Positions 26,488-35,222 of a stretch of 64,000 nucleotides of DNA are shown here, in pieces. A model generated the notes under the pieces. It was given only the letters and a program-made list of their open reading frames with translations, ran no database searches and was not told where the DNA came from. A program made the position numbers and the translations under genes. Within the stretch, counting starts at the first letter, position 1, and each line of letters starts with the position of its first letter. Source of the DNA: JABDGM01 sp963738665 (lineage in GTDB: Bacteria; Planctomycetota; Planctomycetia; Pirellulales; Lacipirellulaceae); the NCBI GenBank assembly GCA_963738665.1, contig CAVTXL010000004.1:186001-250000 (forward strand). The letters are read 5' to 3'.

Positions 26488-27369
26488 GCTGCGGCTCGCA
26501 TCGTGCGTCGTGGAATGCGGATCGTGAAGGCGGCGCCGCCCTCAGGGCAATTGGTGGCCGTCACCGTGCCGCCGTGCGCCTCGGCGACGTGATACACAAT
26601 CGCCAGCCCCAGGCCGGTCCCGTCTTGCTTCGTGCTGTAGAACGGCTCGAACGCCCGACGTTTTTGTTCATCACTTAGCCCCGGACCGCTGTCGGCGACT
26701 TCCAGTTCAAAGCCTTTGCGTCCGTCATAAGACGTAATGACCAGCTCGCCGCCGTCCGGCATGGCGTCGATCGAATTCAGCATCAGGTTCAATCGCGCCC
26801 GGCGAAACATTTCACGGTCCGCAGTCAGCAGCGTATTCGGCGGCACATCGACGTCGACGTCGATCCGTTGGGCCTCCAGTTGCGGGCCCAGCGCTTCGCA
26901 GATTTCTTCGACCAGGTCGCCGACCAAAAACGTTTGCCAGTGTGGGTTACGGTGGGCAGTGAAGTTCAATAAGTCGTTCACGGTCGTATCCAGGGCGATG
27001 AACCCTGCCTCGATCTTGGCCAAGATATCCAGGCTGCCTGCGTCGTCAGACAACCTCCTCCGCAAAAGACTCATGTACAGCGAAACCGGCACCAGGTTGT
27101 TGCGAACTTCGTGGGCGACATGGGCCGCCATTTGCCCTAAGTCGGCCAGCCGGTTCTTGCGCCAGCTCGCTATTTTTGATTGTCAGTTCCTTGTTCAAAC
27201 GGGCGACTTCCGCACAGAGCATTTCATGGGTCCGCTCCAATCGCAGCGTCGCCGTATGCCAGGCCGCCAAAACGTCTTGTAACTCGACGGCCCGACCGGC
27301 AGGCGATTTGGCCAACTCAGCGGCCGCATCGGCTTCGTCAATTTGCAATTTGCATTTCGTAATTTGCAT
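26484..27369 (-). CDS. Sensor histidine kinase (frameshifted)
   Basis: Cytoplasmic two-component kinase paired with the adjacent sigma-54 activator, like FlrB/FleS. A coiled coil (HTATLRLERTHEMLCAEVAR) precedes the phospho-acceptor segment VAHEVRNNLVPVSLYMSLLR. ATP-binding motifs are RLNLMLNSIDAMPDG (N box), VADSGPGL and DGTGLGLAIVYHVAEAHGG. No membrane helix is present. The frame breaks near 27165 (CTGGCGCAAGAAC); deleting one base gives ELAKNRLADLGQMAAHVAHE. The first codons at 27369 lie in an AATTTGC heptamer array, so the real start may be further in, for example at the Met of MLCAEVAR. Confidence 0.87.
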
Positions 27370-27374
27370 TTTGC
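27340..27374. repeat. Heptanucleotide array, AATTTGC type
   Basis: Five consecutive 7-mers: AATTTGC, AATTTGC, ATTTCGT, AATTTGC, ATTTTGC. It lies across the apparent start of the sensor kinase gene. The same words form arrays at 42894, 44171 and 44240. Confidence 0.85.
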
Positions 27375-27401
27375 AATTCCTGAGTTCTGCTCCGCCCAGG
27401 C

Positions 27402-27815
27402 CTAGCGCTGGGCACGGTAGGCATTCCGCACGTCGACCGCTGTGTGAATTTGCTGTAGTTGTGCGGCGATCTCATCGCGGTGGGCGGTCATCCGGTCGAC
27501 GCCTTGTTTATCCAATTCCACGATTTCTCGCAGCAGTGAATTGCACTCGGCTGCCTGCTGGGCACAACGGCCACGCTCTTCCTGGGTTGCCCATACTCGC
27601 CGGCTCGGTTCTTCGACTGAGTATGGCGCCAGCTCTCGCTCGACTGCTTGCAGCGCCGCAATCAAGCTTTGCTTGGCCGCTAGCAGCTTGATCAGCGCAG
27701 CCGTGTCTCGAATCGTCACCAACTCCATCTGGCGATACCCGACATCTCGCAATTGCACCAGAATCCGGTGCTTGCAATCCATCAACACAGCAAGTTGTTT
27801 CGTCGGACCAATCAC
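27402..27815 (-). CDS. FlgN-like flagellar chaperone
   Basis: A 137-residue, fully helical protein (LVTIRDTAALIKLLAAKQSL, IAALQAVERELAPY, LLREIVELDKQGVDRMTAHR). Size, helix pattern and position at the head of the flagellar cluster match FlgN, the export chaperone for hook-filament junction proteins. FlgN sequences are poorly conserved, so the call is tentative. It follows the TPR gene by 20 bases and precedes the kinase by about 32. Confidence 0.6.
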   Translation of the reverse strand: MIGPTKQLAVLMDCKHRILVQLRDVGYRQMELVTIRDTAALIKLLAAKQSLIAALQAVERELAPYSVEEPSRRVWATQEERGRCAQQAAECNSLLREIVELDKQGVDRMTAHRDEIAAQLQQIHTAVDVRNAYRAQR

Positions 27816-27835
27816 CTACGCACCTACTTACTGAC

Positions 27836-30388
27836 TCACCACTTCGCCATATCCGCTAAAAGCTGCCGCCACTCTTCACGGCTGAACGCAGTGGTCGTCG
27901 TAAAATCGGCATCCGCCGGCAGGCGGTCAAAGGCTGTCTGCGCCTGTTGTACGGCGCCGCGGGCCTTTTCCGGCTGGTCCAGTCGTCGCCAGCAATTCGA
28001 TATTTGAACGAACGTCTCGAGCACAAACGGGTCACTCGGATATAACGAGGAAACGTAGGAATAGGCGTTTATCGCCTCGTTGTAGCGCTTCAATTCAAAC
28101 AGCACGGCCCCGGCGAGCATATAACAATTGCGAATCATGGCCGACTTCATCGGATCGCCGTGCACGTTCTGGTCTTCGACTGTGATGCTCTTTCGCACGT
28201 CGACAAAGTATGCCAGCGCCGTTTCCAAGTATTTTGCCGCCAGCTCCTCATTTTTGACCCGTTCCCCCGCCGCGGCCGCCGGCTGGTCCTGGTCTTCCTG
28301 GTCTCGCAATTGCTCGGCCAGCCCCAGATAGGCCTCTCCGACGACGTATCGGGCCACCAGCGTCTGCGGATCTCCTTTGTACCGTTCGATCGCCTCTTCC
28401 AGCGAGCCGATCGCCCGCTCGTAGTCGCCCTTTTCATATTGCAGCAGGCCCAGCTCGAACTTCGAGTCTTTCCATTCAGCGCTGCTTGGTTTCAATTCGC
28501 TGCCGGTGATATTCTCCGTGAGCAGCTCTTCGGCCGCGTCGAGGTCGCCGCGATACCAATTTGCTTTCGCACAATCGATTCGCGCCTGGTACGTCGCGCT
28601 ATCGGTTGGATGAAACTCGACGCACTCCTCAAAGGCGGCCACGCTCTGCGGAATCTTGCCCAGGGCCAAGTAAGATTGGCCCAGCCGCAACAGCGCTTGC
28701 GCGTTGCGCAGCTCGGCCGCATTGGCCAGGAATTTGTTCAACAACAGGATCGCCCGCGAAAAGCTGTGACCCAGGTAGTAATCTTCGGCGCCGGTCCACA
28801 GGTCGTTGACGTACGCCTCCGTGGCAAACCGCAGTTCGGCCAACTGTTCGTACGCGGCACCCGCCTCGCGGAAATGGCGCAAGCCTTCCGTACGAACGGG
28901 GCTCGGCGCCCACGGGTCCTCCGACGCCTGGCCCAGTAACCGCTGCCCCCAGAGTTGCAGTGTTTCGCCCCGATAGCGCAGCTCTTCGGCCCGCGAAAAC
29001 AGAGGAGTAAACTTTCCCAGTAGCGCTAAGGCGTCCTCGAAACGTTCCCGCTTTACGTAGTCGGACAGAGCCGCCAGCAGCCGCTCTCGAACGCCTGAGA
29101 TTGGCAAAGCCAGGCTGCGATAAGTGGCTTGGCTGTTGATCCAATCCAGTACGCGCCGATAGCCTATGAGCGCATTCTCAAAGTCACCCGCATCGCGCAG
29201 CAAGTCGGCCTCATTGAGCGCGGCGGCGACCCCCTCCGGTGTATCGCCGTAAAGTTGACGTAGCCCCCTAAACTCGCGCAAATGCACCGCAGTGTCGCCC
29301 TTCAACTGCATGGCGCTGCCCCGCAGATAAGCGGCACGACGCACCACGAGCGGATCAGCCTTAGCCTGGGCTGCAGCTTCGTCGATCCAGCCGACCGCTT
29401 CGTCTAACTTCGGCGTCGCGTGCGCAAGCGCACCGCCGCGCTCCTGTGGATCGCTCTTGCCCATGGCGGCTTCGATCTCGCCCAGCGTCACTTGCGCTCG
29501 AGTCAGAAGAACATTGACCGACCGGCCGATCTCGGGCGATATCTCATCCAGCGATTGGCGCGCTTCCTCAAATCGGCCGAGCCGCGCCAGACAAGTGGCC
29601 CGGTCCATTAGCGCTTCGGCCCGCTCACTTGCCGGCAGTGACGCATTTTCGAGGGCCTTATTGCTATGGGCCAGCGCCCGTTCCAACTCGGGTTCGGGCA
29701 TCGCCAAGCACGTATGCGCGAGCAGGCGATGAATCGCCCACGTCATCGGCCCCTCGTGATCGCCCTCAGCCTCCAGCATCCGGTCGAGGATTTCCATGCC
29801 TTCTTCGGGCTGGTTGCTCTCGATCAGGCTCTTGCCGAACAGGTACTCCCCGACCTTCTCCCGGCCCGCCGGAAGACCGTACGCCCGCGCCTCTTTCAAA
29901 TAGCGCGACGCCACGAGAAAATCAACGCGGCGCTTGTCCGCTGTCGTCGCTTGCTCCGCGTCGAGCGTCTTGATCGCGCCCAACACAAATAGCGGACCGC
30001 CGTATTCCTTGTTTTCCAACAGGCCGCTCGTCAGCATGCGGCTGACCATCGCGCGGGCCTGCTCCGTTTGTCCCTTGTCAAGCGCGTCGAGCGCCACCTG
30101 CAAAGGCACCTGCCCGCTGCGCAGCGCCGCACGCGCTAGAACGATCCAGGCCGTCACCGTCCCCAGCACGATTCCCGCAATCGCACCCGCAATCAGGCCG
30201 CGGCGCAACCAGTGCCCGCCCGCCCAAATTTGGATCTTGCCCACCAATGGCAGCGACCGCAACAGCGATATAATTCGCCCCCCCGCCGCTGCTACCGTCT
30301 CGTCGCCGTGCGCGTCTTCTTGCTTATCTCGCTGCTTGGAATCCAAAGACAAGTTGGCAACCTTTGCACACGTTCGACGTCGCGCCAT
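27836..30388 (-). CDS. Large TPR-repeat membrane protein, head of flagellar cluster
   Basis: An 850-residue protein. One membrane helix lies near residues 65-90 (LIAGAIAGIVLGTVTAWIVL). Nearly all the rest is helix-turn-helix TPR units, for example ALLRLGQSYLALGKIPQSVA, FELGLLQYEKGDYERAIGSL and NEAINAYSYVSSLYPSDP. Such proteins are protein-binding scaffolds; the TPR part would be outside the cytoplasm if the short N-terminus is inside. I chose the ATG at 30388 because the frame above it (to 30559) looks non-coding. It is the first gene of the run of minus-strand flagellar genes, 20 bases before the FlgN-like gene, so a role in assembling the envelope-spanning machine is plausible but unproven. 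Confidence 0.8.
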   Translation of the reverse strand: MARRRTCAKVANLSLDSKQRDKQEDAHGDETVAAAGGRIISLLRSLPLVGKIQIWAGGHWLRRGLIAGAIAGIVLGTVTAWIVLARAALRSGQVPLQVALDALDKGQTEQARAMVSRMLTSGLLENKEYGGPLFVLGAIKTLDAEQATTADKRRVDFLVASRYLKEARAYGLPAGREKVGEYLFGKSLIESNQPEEGMEILDRMLEAEGDHEGPMTWAIHRLLAHTCLAMPEPELERALAHSNKALENASLPASERAEALMDRATCLARLGRFEEARQSLDEISPEIGRSVNVLLTRAQVTLGEIEAAMGKSDPQERGGALAHATPKLDEAVGWIDEAAAQAKADPLVVRRAAYLRGSAMQLKGDTAVHLREFRGLRQLYGDTPEGVAAALNEADLLRDAGDFENALIGYRRVLDWINSQATYRSLALPISGVRERLLAALSDYVKRERFEDALALLGKFTPLFSRAEELRYRGETLQLWGQRLLGQASEDPWAPSPVRTEGLRHFREAGAAYEQLAELRFATEAYVNDLWTGAEDYYLGHSFSRAILLLNKFLANAAELRNAQALLRLGQSYLALGKIPQSVAAFEECVEFHPTDSATYQARIDCAKANWYRGDLDAAEELLTENITGSELKPSSAEWKDSKFELGLLQYEKGDYERAIGSLEEAIERYKGDPQTLVARYVVGEAYLGLAEQLRDQEDQDQPAAAAGERVKNEELAAKYLETALAYFVDVRKSITVEDQNVHGDPMKSAMIRNCYMLAGAVLFELKRYNEAINAYSYVSSLYPSDPFVLETFVQISNCWRRLDQPEKARGAVQQAQTAFDRLPADADFTTTTAFSREEWRQLLADMAKW

Positions 30389-30467
30389 TGCGCACCTGCG
30401 CCGCGATGTCGGGCGGCGCAGGAACGGCCAGCGCAAGCGGCCGAAAACTAGGAGAAGAGCGGCCGGC

Positions 30468-30497
30468 TTGTACAACAACCCGCCGTCAAATGTCAAT
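30468..30497 (-). promoter_or_regulatory. Possible sigma-70 promoter of the flagellar cluster
   Basis: The minus strand has TTGACA (30492-30497), 18 bases, then TACAAG. It lies about 80 bases before the TPR protein start, the head of the minus-strand cluster. The -35 box is perfect and the -10 box is weak. Confidence 0.3.
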
Positions 30498-30625
30498 GGC
30501 CAAAGCGACACGATGCCAGCGGAGATAGCTGAAAGCGGTCGAAACCAGAACGACCGCAAAGCGAACGGCCATCAACCGGCACGCGCTCGCGCCGATCGCA
30601 CGCGTGTTCACAGCGGCGAATGGCG

Positions 30626-31411
30626 CTATCGCTCCACGGCTCGCTTACTGACTTCCGCTCCGCCGCCGCAAACGAGCTCCATCATCCACCCGTTCAGATC
30701 CGACAACATGCCGGTCGTCAACTCGTCGTCGCCTGGATACTGACGCAAAGCGACGACGCAGCCGGCGGAGTGCATCAATCGCAGATCGCGGCAAACGTGA
30801 TCTTCCGGGTACTTGCGGCTCGCCCGGCAAGCGCACACAAGGCAGGGCAATCGCCGCAGCTCGTTGACTCTTCGTAGCGGGCAATATCGCGTCGGCAGCG
30901 GACCGCCCAGCGTTGCCACGCCGGCGAACCACTCCGGGTGATTCCATCCAATTCGCACGGCCATCGTCCCACCCGCGTTGACCCCGGCGAGAAAGACGCG
31001 CTCCGCGTGGATGTTGAACCGCTCCTGCGCCGCCACGATCGAAAGCAAAACCCGCGTTTCCGCTTCGGCAATTTCATCCTCCGTCTGCTGCCAATTAAAC
31101 TCGGGCCGACGAGTCGAGAGGGACGACGTTCCCCGCGGCGCCACGGCGACGAAATTCTGCAAGCTCAAGTGCGGCATCACGCGCCGCAGTTGCTGCTCAT
31201 TGCCGGCCCGGCCGTGCAGCCATACCACCAGCGGGTAGGCGTAACCCGGCTCGTAGTGGAGCGGGGCAAATGTCGTGTGGGGCGGCGTGACGGCGATCGC
31301 CGGCCGCTGCCGAACGCCGTGGACCAGCCAGGTCACTGAATTTGCATCGTTTACGCTCGAATGGGCCGGGGGTGACAACAGTTTCTCTGCGGCAAAGGCG
31401 ATTCGATTCAT
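30626..31411 (-). CDS. Esterase-fold protein lacking catalytic residues
   Basis: A 261-residue alpha/beta-hydrolase of the phospholipase/carboxylesterase type. YPLVVWLHGRAGNEQQLRRV (59-78) is the oxyanion strand region, and FNIHAERVFLAGVNAGGTMA leads to the nucleophile elbow. The elbow is GVNAGG (143-148) where active members have G-x-S-x-G, so the catalytic Ser is Asn. The region normally giving His (GGHEI) is GDDEL (227-231), and the segment usually carrying the Asp (HGxxD) is CACRASRKYP. All three catalytic positions therefore seem lost while the fold is kept. It is probably a pseudoenzyme with a binding role. It lies between the flagellar cluster and mdh, on the same strand. Confidence 0.8.
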   Translation of the reverse strand: MNRIAFAAEKLLSPPAHSSVNDANSVTWLVHGVRQRPAIAVTPPHTTFAPLHYEPGYAYPLVVWLHGRAGNEQQLRRVMPHLSLQNFVAVAPRGTSSLSTRRPEFNWQQTEDEIAEAETRVLLSIVAAQERFNIHAERVFLAGVNAGGTMAVRIGWNHPEWFAGVATLGGPLPTRYCPLRRVNELRRLPCLVCACRASRKYPEDHVCRDLRLMHSAGCVVALRQYPGDDELTTGMLSDLNGWMMELVCGGGAEVSKRAVER

Positions 31412-31716
31412 TTTCTACCGGAGGTTGTGTGTGAAGTTGGGTCAGCCCGAATGCGGTAGCAGGCTCACGGGCCGAGGATGACCCGGGGAATGGACGCACG
31501 CGCTCTCAGCGAATCACGTGCTAGCAGAAAAATCATGCGGGGGTGGGTTTACTCCCAGGCAGGTCTTCACGATCCGCGGACTGTAATCGACGAGTGAAAT
31601 GCTGTCAACGGCACTAACGCTCGTGCCAACCAGCGAATTTCACGACCCCCTAGCGGCCATCGGCGAAACGGCACGTCCCGCGATGCGAGTCGCACCCGTC
31701 ATTCGTCATTCCCCCG
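31412..31716. other. Spacer between mdh and the esterase-fold gene
   Basis: 305 bases with no supported gene, palindrome or RNA that I can recognise. Confidence 0.5.
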
Positions 31717-32658
31717 TCACACCAGTTCCGCCATTTTGGCAACTAACTGCTTGACTGCGTCCACGCTTTTGCGAAATGCCGCCTGCTCCTCCGGCGTCAA
31801 TTTCAATTCGATGACTCGTTCCACGCCGCTGCCACCCAGCACAATCGGCACGCCGACATAAAACCCGCCCACGCCGTACTCTTTGTCGCAGTAGGCCGCG
31901 CACGGAATCAATCGCTTCTTGTCGCGGACGACCGCCTCCACCATCTGCGCCGTCGCCGCCGCCGGCGCATAATACGCGCTCCCCGATTTCAAGAGAGACA
32001 CGATCTCAGCCCCGCCGTTTCGCGCGCGGTCGATGATTTCATCCAGCCGCTGGCGGTCGATCAACTGCGTGACCGGTATGCCGCCGACTGACGTGCAGCT
32101 CGGAAGCGGCACCATCGTGTCACCGTGCCCGCCCATGAGCAATGCCGATACGTCCTCCACGCTCACGCCCAGCTCCAGCGCCAGAAACGTGCGATAGCGG
32201 GCCGTATCCAATACGCCGGCCTGGCCGAGCACCCGCTTTGGCTCAAAGCCCGTCACTTGCAGCGCCCGCTGCACCATCGCATCCAGCGGATTGCTGACCA
32301 CAATCACGACGGCGTGCTCGCTCGTCTTGCGGACCTGCTCGCACACAGCCGTCATGATTTTGGCATTCGTCGCCAGCAAATCATCGCGGCTCATGCCGGG
32401 CTTCCGCGGAATGCCGGCGGTGATGACGACCACGTCGCTGCCAACCGTGTCCGAGTAATCGGTCGTGCCGACGATGTGCGAATCAAAGCCGACAATCGGC
32501 GACGCCTGCATCAAGTCGAGCGATTTGCCTTTCGGCATCGACTCGGTCTGCGGAATATCGAGCAAAACGATGTCACCCAACTCCGCCGCCGCACACCAAT
32601 GGGCGCACGTCGCCCCCACATTCCCGGCCCCAACAATCGTGATCTTCGCGCGTCGCAT
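31717..32658 (-). CDS. mdh: Malate dehydrogenase
   Basis: NAD-dependent malate/oxaloacetate interconversion in the TCA cycle. The 313-residue protein has the Rossmann loop ITIVGAGNVGATCAHW, the substrate loop GIPRKPGMSRDDLL with the malate-specific Arg, SNPLDAMVQRALQ, and the catalytic His in LLMGGHGDTMVPL. The LDH-like type used by many bacteria is indicated. The ATG at 32658 is preceded by GGAGG at a good distance; a longer frame to 32781 is not needed. Divergent from flhA, it shares the 346-base region between them. Confidence 0.97.
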   Translation of the reverse strand: MRRAKITIVGAGNVGATCAHWCAAAELGDIVLLDIPQTESMPKGKSLDLMQASPIVGFDSHIVGTTDYSDTVGSDVVVITAGIPRKPGMSRDDLLATNAKIMTAVCEQVRKTSEHAVVIVVSNPLDAMVQRALQVTGFEPKRVLGQAGVLDTARYRTFLALELGVSVEDVSALLMGGHGDTMVPLPSCTSVGGIPVTQLIDRQRLDEIIDRARNGGAEIVSLLKSGSAYYAPAAATAQMVEAVVRDKKRLIPCAAYCDKEYGVGGFYVGVPIVLGGSGVERVIELKLTPEEQAAFRKSVDAVKQLVAKMAELV

Positions 32659-33004
32659 GATCCCAGCCTCCCCAATTTCACTTAACTCGCCAGAGCTTCC
32701 GAAACTCGCAATTCTCGTCCGCTTAAAGCGCCAGCGTGAGTATTGCGCTTTGCCTGCCGTCATGCAAGTGCCCGAATGCAACCACGAAAACCCCGAGAAT
32801 TCCAGTACGACAATTGCTGTCAGCCGCGTGAACTGACGACGCTGGACGCCCTAGACAACCGAGATGGTTTTTACTAACGTCCCGTCCACTCATCTGTCTT
32901 CTCTCTTCATCAACTTTTCATCGTTGGCTCGCGCCGGCGTGCCGCGGTCTGCATTTGTCGACCGCGCCGCAGCCGTTGCGCACGCCAACCCACGGGAGTC
33001 GATC
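32659..33004. other. Divergent promoter region of mdh and flhA
   Basis: A 346-base gap between two divergent starts. It must hold both promoters, but I see no convincing -35/-10 or sigma-54 element. GGAGG at 32667-32671 (minus) serves mdh; GGGAG at 32994-32998 (plus) serves flhA. Confidence 0.5.
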
Positions 33005-35101
33005 GTGGCATCCGGTATCGCGACTGCGCCTTCAGCCGGACTGATTTCGCGCAGCCAAGACCTGATTCTGCCTGTGGCCATCATCGCCAGCGTGCTGGTG
33101 ATCATGGTGCCGCTCCCTGCTGCACTGATGGACGTGCTGCTGGCCGGCAACATCACGCTGGCCGTCCTCGTGCTGCTGACTACGATCTACGTCAAGACGC
33201 CGCTCGAATTCAGCGTCTTCCCCTCGATGCTGTTGGCCACGACCCTCGCCCGCCTCGTGCTCAACGTCGCCACCACGCGGCTGATTCTCACCCGCGCCGG
33301 CGTCGAAGGCAAAACGGCGGCCGGCCACGTCGTGATGTCGTTCGCCGATTTCGTCGCCGGCGATGGCAAGATCGTCGTTGGCCTGATCATCTTCGTGATC
33401 ATCATCGTGATCCAATTCGTCGTGATCACCAAGGGCGCCACCCGCATCAGCGAAGTCGCCGCCCGCTTCGCATTAGACGGCATGCCCGGTAAGCAGATGG
33501 CGATCGATGCCGACCTCAACGCCGGCATCATCGACGAGCGCGAAGCACAGTCGCGCCGCTCCGAAATCACCCGTCAGGCAGACTTTTACGGGGCCATGGA
33601 TGGTGCCAGCAAGTTCGTCCGCGGCGACGCCATCGCCGGCATCATTATCACGCTGATCAACATCATCGGCGGCCTCATCATCGGCATGGCCGAGCACGGC
33701 ATGGCCCTGGCCGACGCCGCCAAGCTTTACACGCAACTGACGATCGGCGATGGCCTCGTCAGCCAGGTGCCCGCGTTCTTGATTTCACTCGCCGCCGGCC
33801 TGCTCGTCACGCGCAGCACACAGAAGGCCAACATGCCGCGCGAGTTTTTGCAACAGATCTTCGCCCGGCCGCAGGCACTGGCCGTCACCGGCGGCTTCCT
33901 CGGGATTCTCGTCTTTACCGGTCTGCCGCGAATCCCGCTTCTTACGCTGTGCGCCGCATGCGTCGGCCTCTCCCGAATGATGACGCGCCGTGAGAGCGCG
34001 GCTGCTGGCGCCGCCTTCGAGAAGGCACAGCAAGATAAGAAAGCCAACACACCGGAAGAGCGCGTCGAAGACTACCTCACGGTCGACCCGATGGAAATCG
34101 AGCTCGGCGTCGGCCTGATTCGCCTCGCTGACCCGAACCGCGGCGGCGACCTGCTCGACCGCGTCCAGCGCGTCCGCCAAAACATTGCCGGCGAAATTGG
34201 CATCTTGATGCCCAAGGTCCGCATTCGCGACAACATGCGGCTCGATTCGAACACATATCGCATCAAAATCGCCGACATGCCCGTCGCCCAGGCCGAGCTC
34301 GAACCGGGCCAACTGCTGGCCATTGATTCCGGCATGACGACGGGCACGATCGACGGCATCCAGACGAAAGAGCCCGCCTTTGGCTCCGACGCTCGCTGGA
34401 TCAACCCTGGCCTTTCAGAACGGGCCGAGCTCTATGGCTACACCGTCGTAGAGCCGGGTGCCGTGCTGGCCACGCATCTCACCGAAATCTGTCGCCGCCA
34501 CGCCGACGAAATCCTCACCCGCGACGCCACGAAGCACCTTGTCGATGAATTAAAGACCGCCTCACCGACGGTCGTCAGCGAACTGATCCCGAGCGCTCTG
34601 TCACTCGCCGAAGTGCAGGCCATTCTGCACATGCTGCTGCGCGAGCAAGTCTCAATACGCCAGCTTGGGCTAATTCTGGAGACACTCGGCGACTATGCGC
34701 CGAGATCGAAAGACCCCATTCTCCTCACCGAATACGTCCGCCACCGCCTGGCCCGGCAAATCTGCACGCGCTATCGCAATGCTGAAAACGAACTCTACGT
34801 CATCGCCTTCGATCCCGGCCTGGAAGACCGCATCCGCGCCGGCGTCGAGCACAACGACCGCGGTATGTTCGTCCGACTCTCACCGCAAGCCATCGAGCAA
34901 ATCTGCCTCGCCGTCCGCAACGAAACCACGAAGCTAACCGCGACCCACCACGCCCCGATCATCCTGGTTAGCCCCCAAATCCGCGCCGCCGTCAAACGCC
35001 TGACCGAAAACCACCTGCCGAATTTGGTGGTGTTGAGCTTCAACGAAGTCACGAGGGATACGAAGATCGTGACCGTGGGATTAGTCGCTGACCGACCGTG
35101 A
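33005..35101 (+). CDS. flhA: Flagellar export gate protein FlhA
   Basis: Largest export-gate subunit, forming a nonameric ring that docks export substrates. Eight membrane segments occupy about residues 15-320 (ILPVAIIASVLVIMVPLPAA; LARLVLNVATTRLIL; GLIIFVIIIVIQFVVITKGA). The FHIPEP region is present (AARFALDGMPGKQMAIDADL). The cytoplasmic domain runs from about 350. I chose the GTG at 33005 with GGGAG ahead of it, giving 698 residues, the usual size. The frame continues up to an ATG at 32864, but that would add 47 residues unlike FlhA. First gene of the flhA-flhF-flhG-fliA operon. Confidence 0.96.
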   Translation: MASGIATAPSAGLISRSQDLILPVAIIASVLVIMVPLPAALMDVLLAGNITLAVLVLLTTIYVKTPLEFSVFPSMLLATTLARLVLNVATTRLILTRAGVEGKTAAGHVVMSFADFVAGDGKIVVGLIIFVIIIVIQFVVITKGATRISEVAARFALDGMPGKQMAIDADLNAGIIDEREAQSRRSEITRQADFYGAMDGASKFVRGDAIAGIIITLINIIGGLIIGMAEHGMALADAAKLYTQLTIGDGLVSQVPAFLISLAAGLLVTRSTQKANMPREFLQQIFARPQALAVTGGFLGILVFTGLPRIPLLTLCAACVGLSRMMTRRESAAAGAAFEKAQQDKKANTPEERVEDYLTVDPMEIELGVGLIRLADPNRGGDLLDRVQRVRQNIAGEIGILMPKVRIRDNMRLDSNTYRIKIADMPVAQAELEPGQLLAIDSGMTTGTIDGIQTKEPAFGSDARWINPGLSERAELYGYTVVEPGAVLATHLTEICRRHADEILTRDATKHLVDELKTASPTVVSELIPSALSLAEVQAILHMLLREQVSIRQLGLILETLGDYAPRSKDPILLTEYVRHRLARQICTRYRNAENELYVIAFDPGLEDRIRAGVEHNDRGMFVRLSPQAIEQICLAVRNETTKLTATHHAPIILVSPQIRAAVKRLTENHLPNLVVLSFNEVTRDTKIVTVGLVADRP

Positions 35102-35156
35102 ACTGTTCATCCGAAAAGGTCCATGCAATTTGCAGGATGACGGCAGGTCCATCTCC

Positions 35157-35184
35157 ATTTTACATTTTGCATTTGTTCATTGTA
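35157..35184. repeat. Degenerate heptamer words, ATTTTGC type
   Basis: ATTTTAC, ATTTTGC, ATTTGTT, CATTGTA follow one another with 7-bp spacing in the flhA-flhF gap. It is a weaker member of the AATTTGC array family. Confidence 0.45.
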
Positions 35185-35222
35185 CGTTTTGCATTCTTCA
35201 AATCTCGAAATAGGCACCGGCA

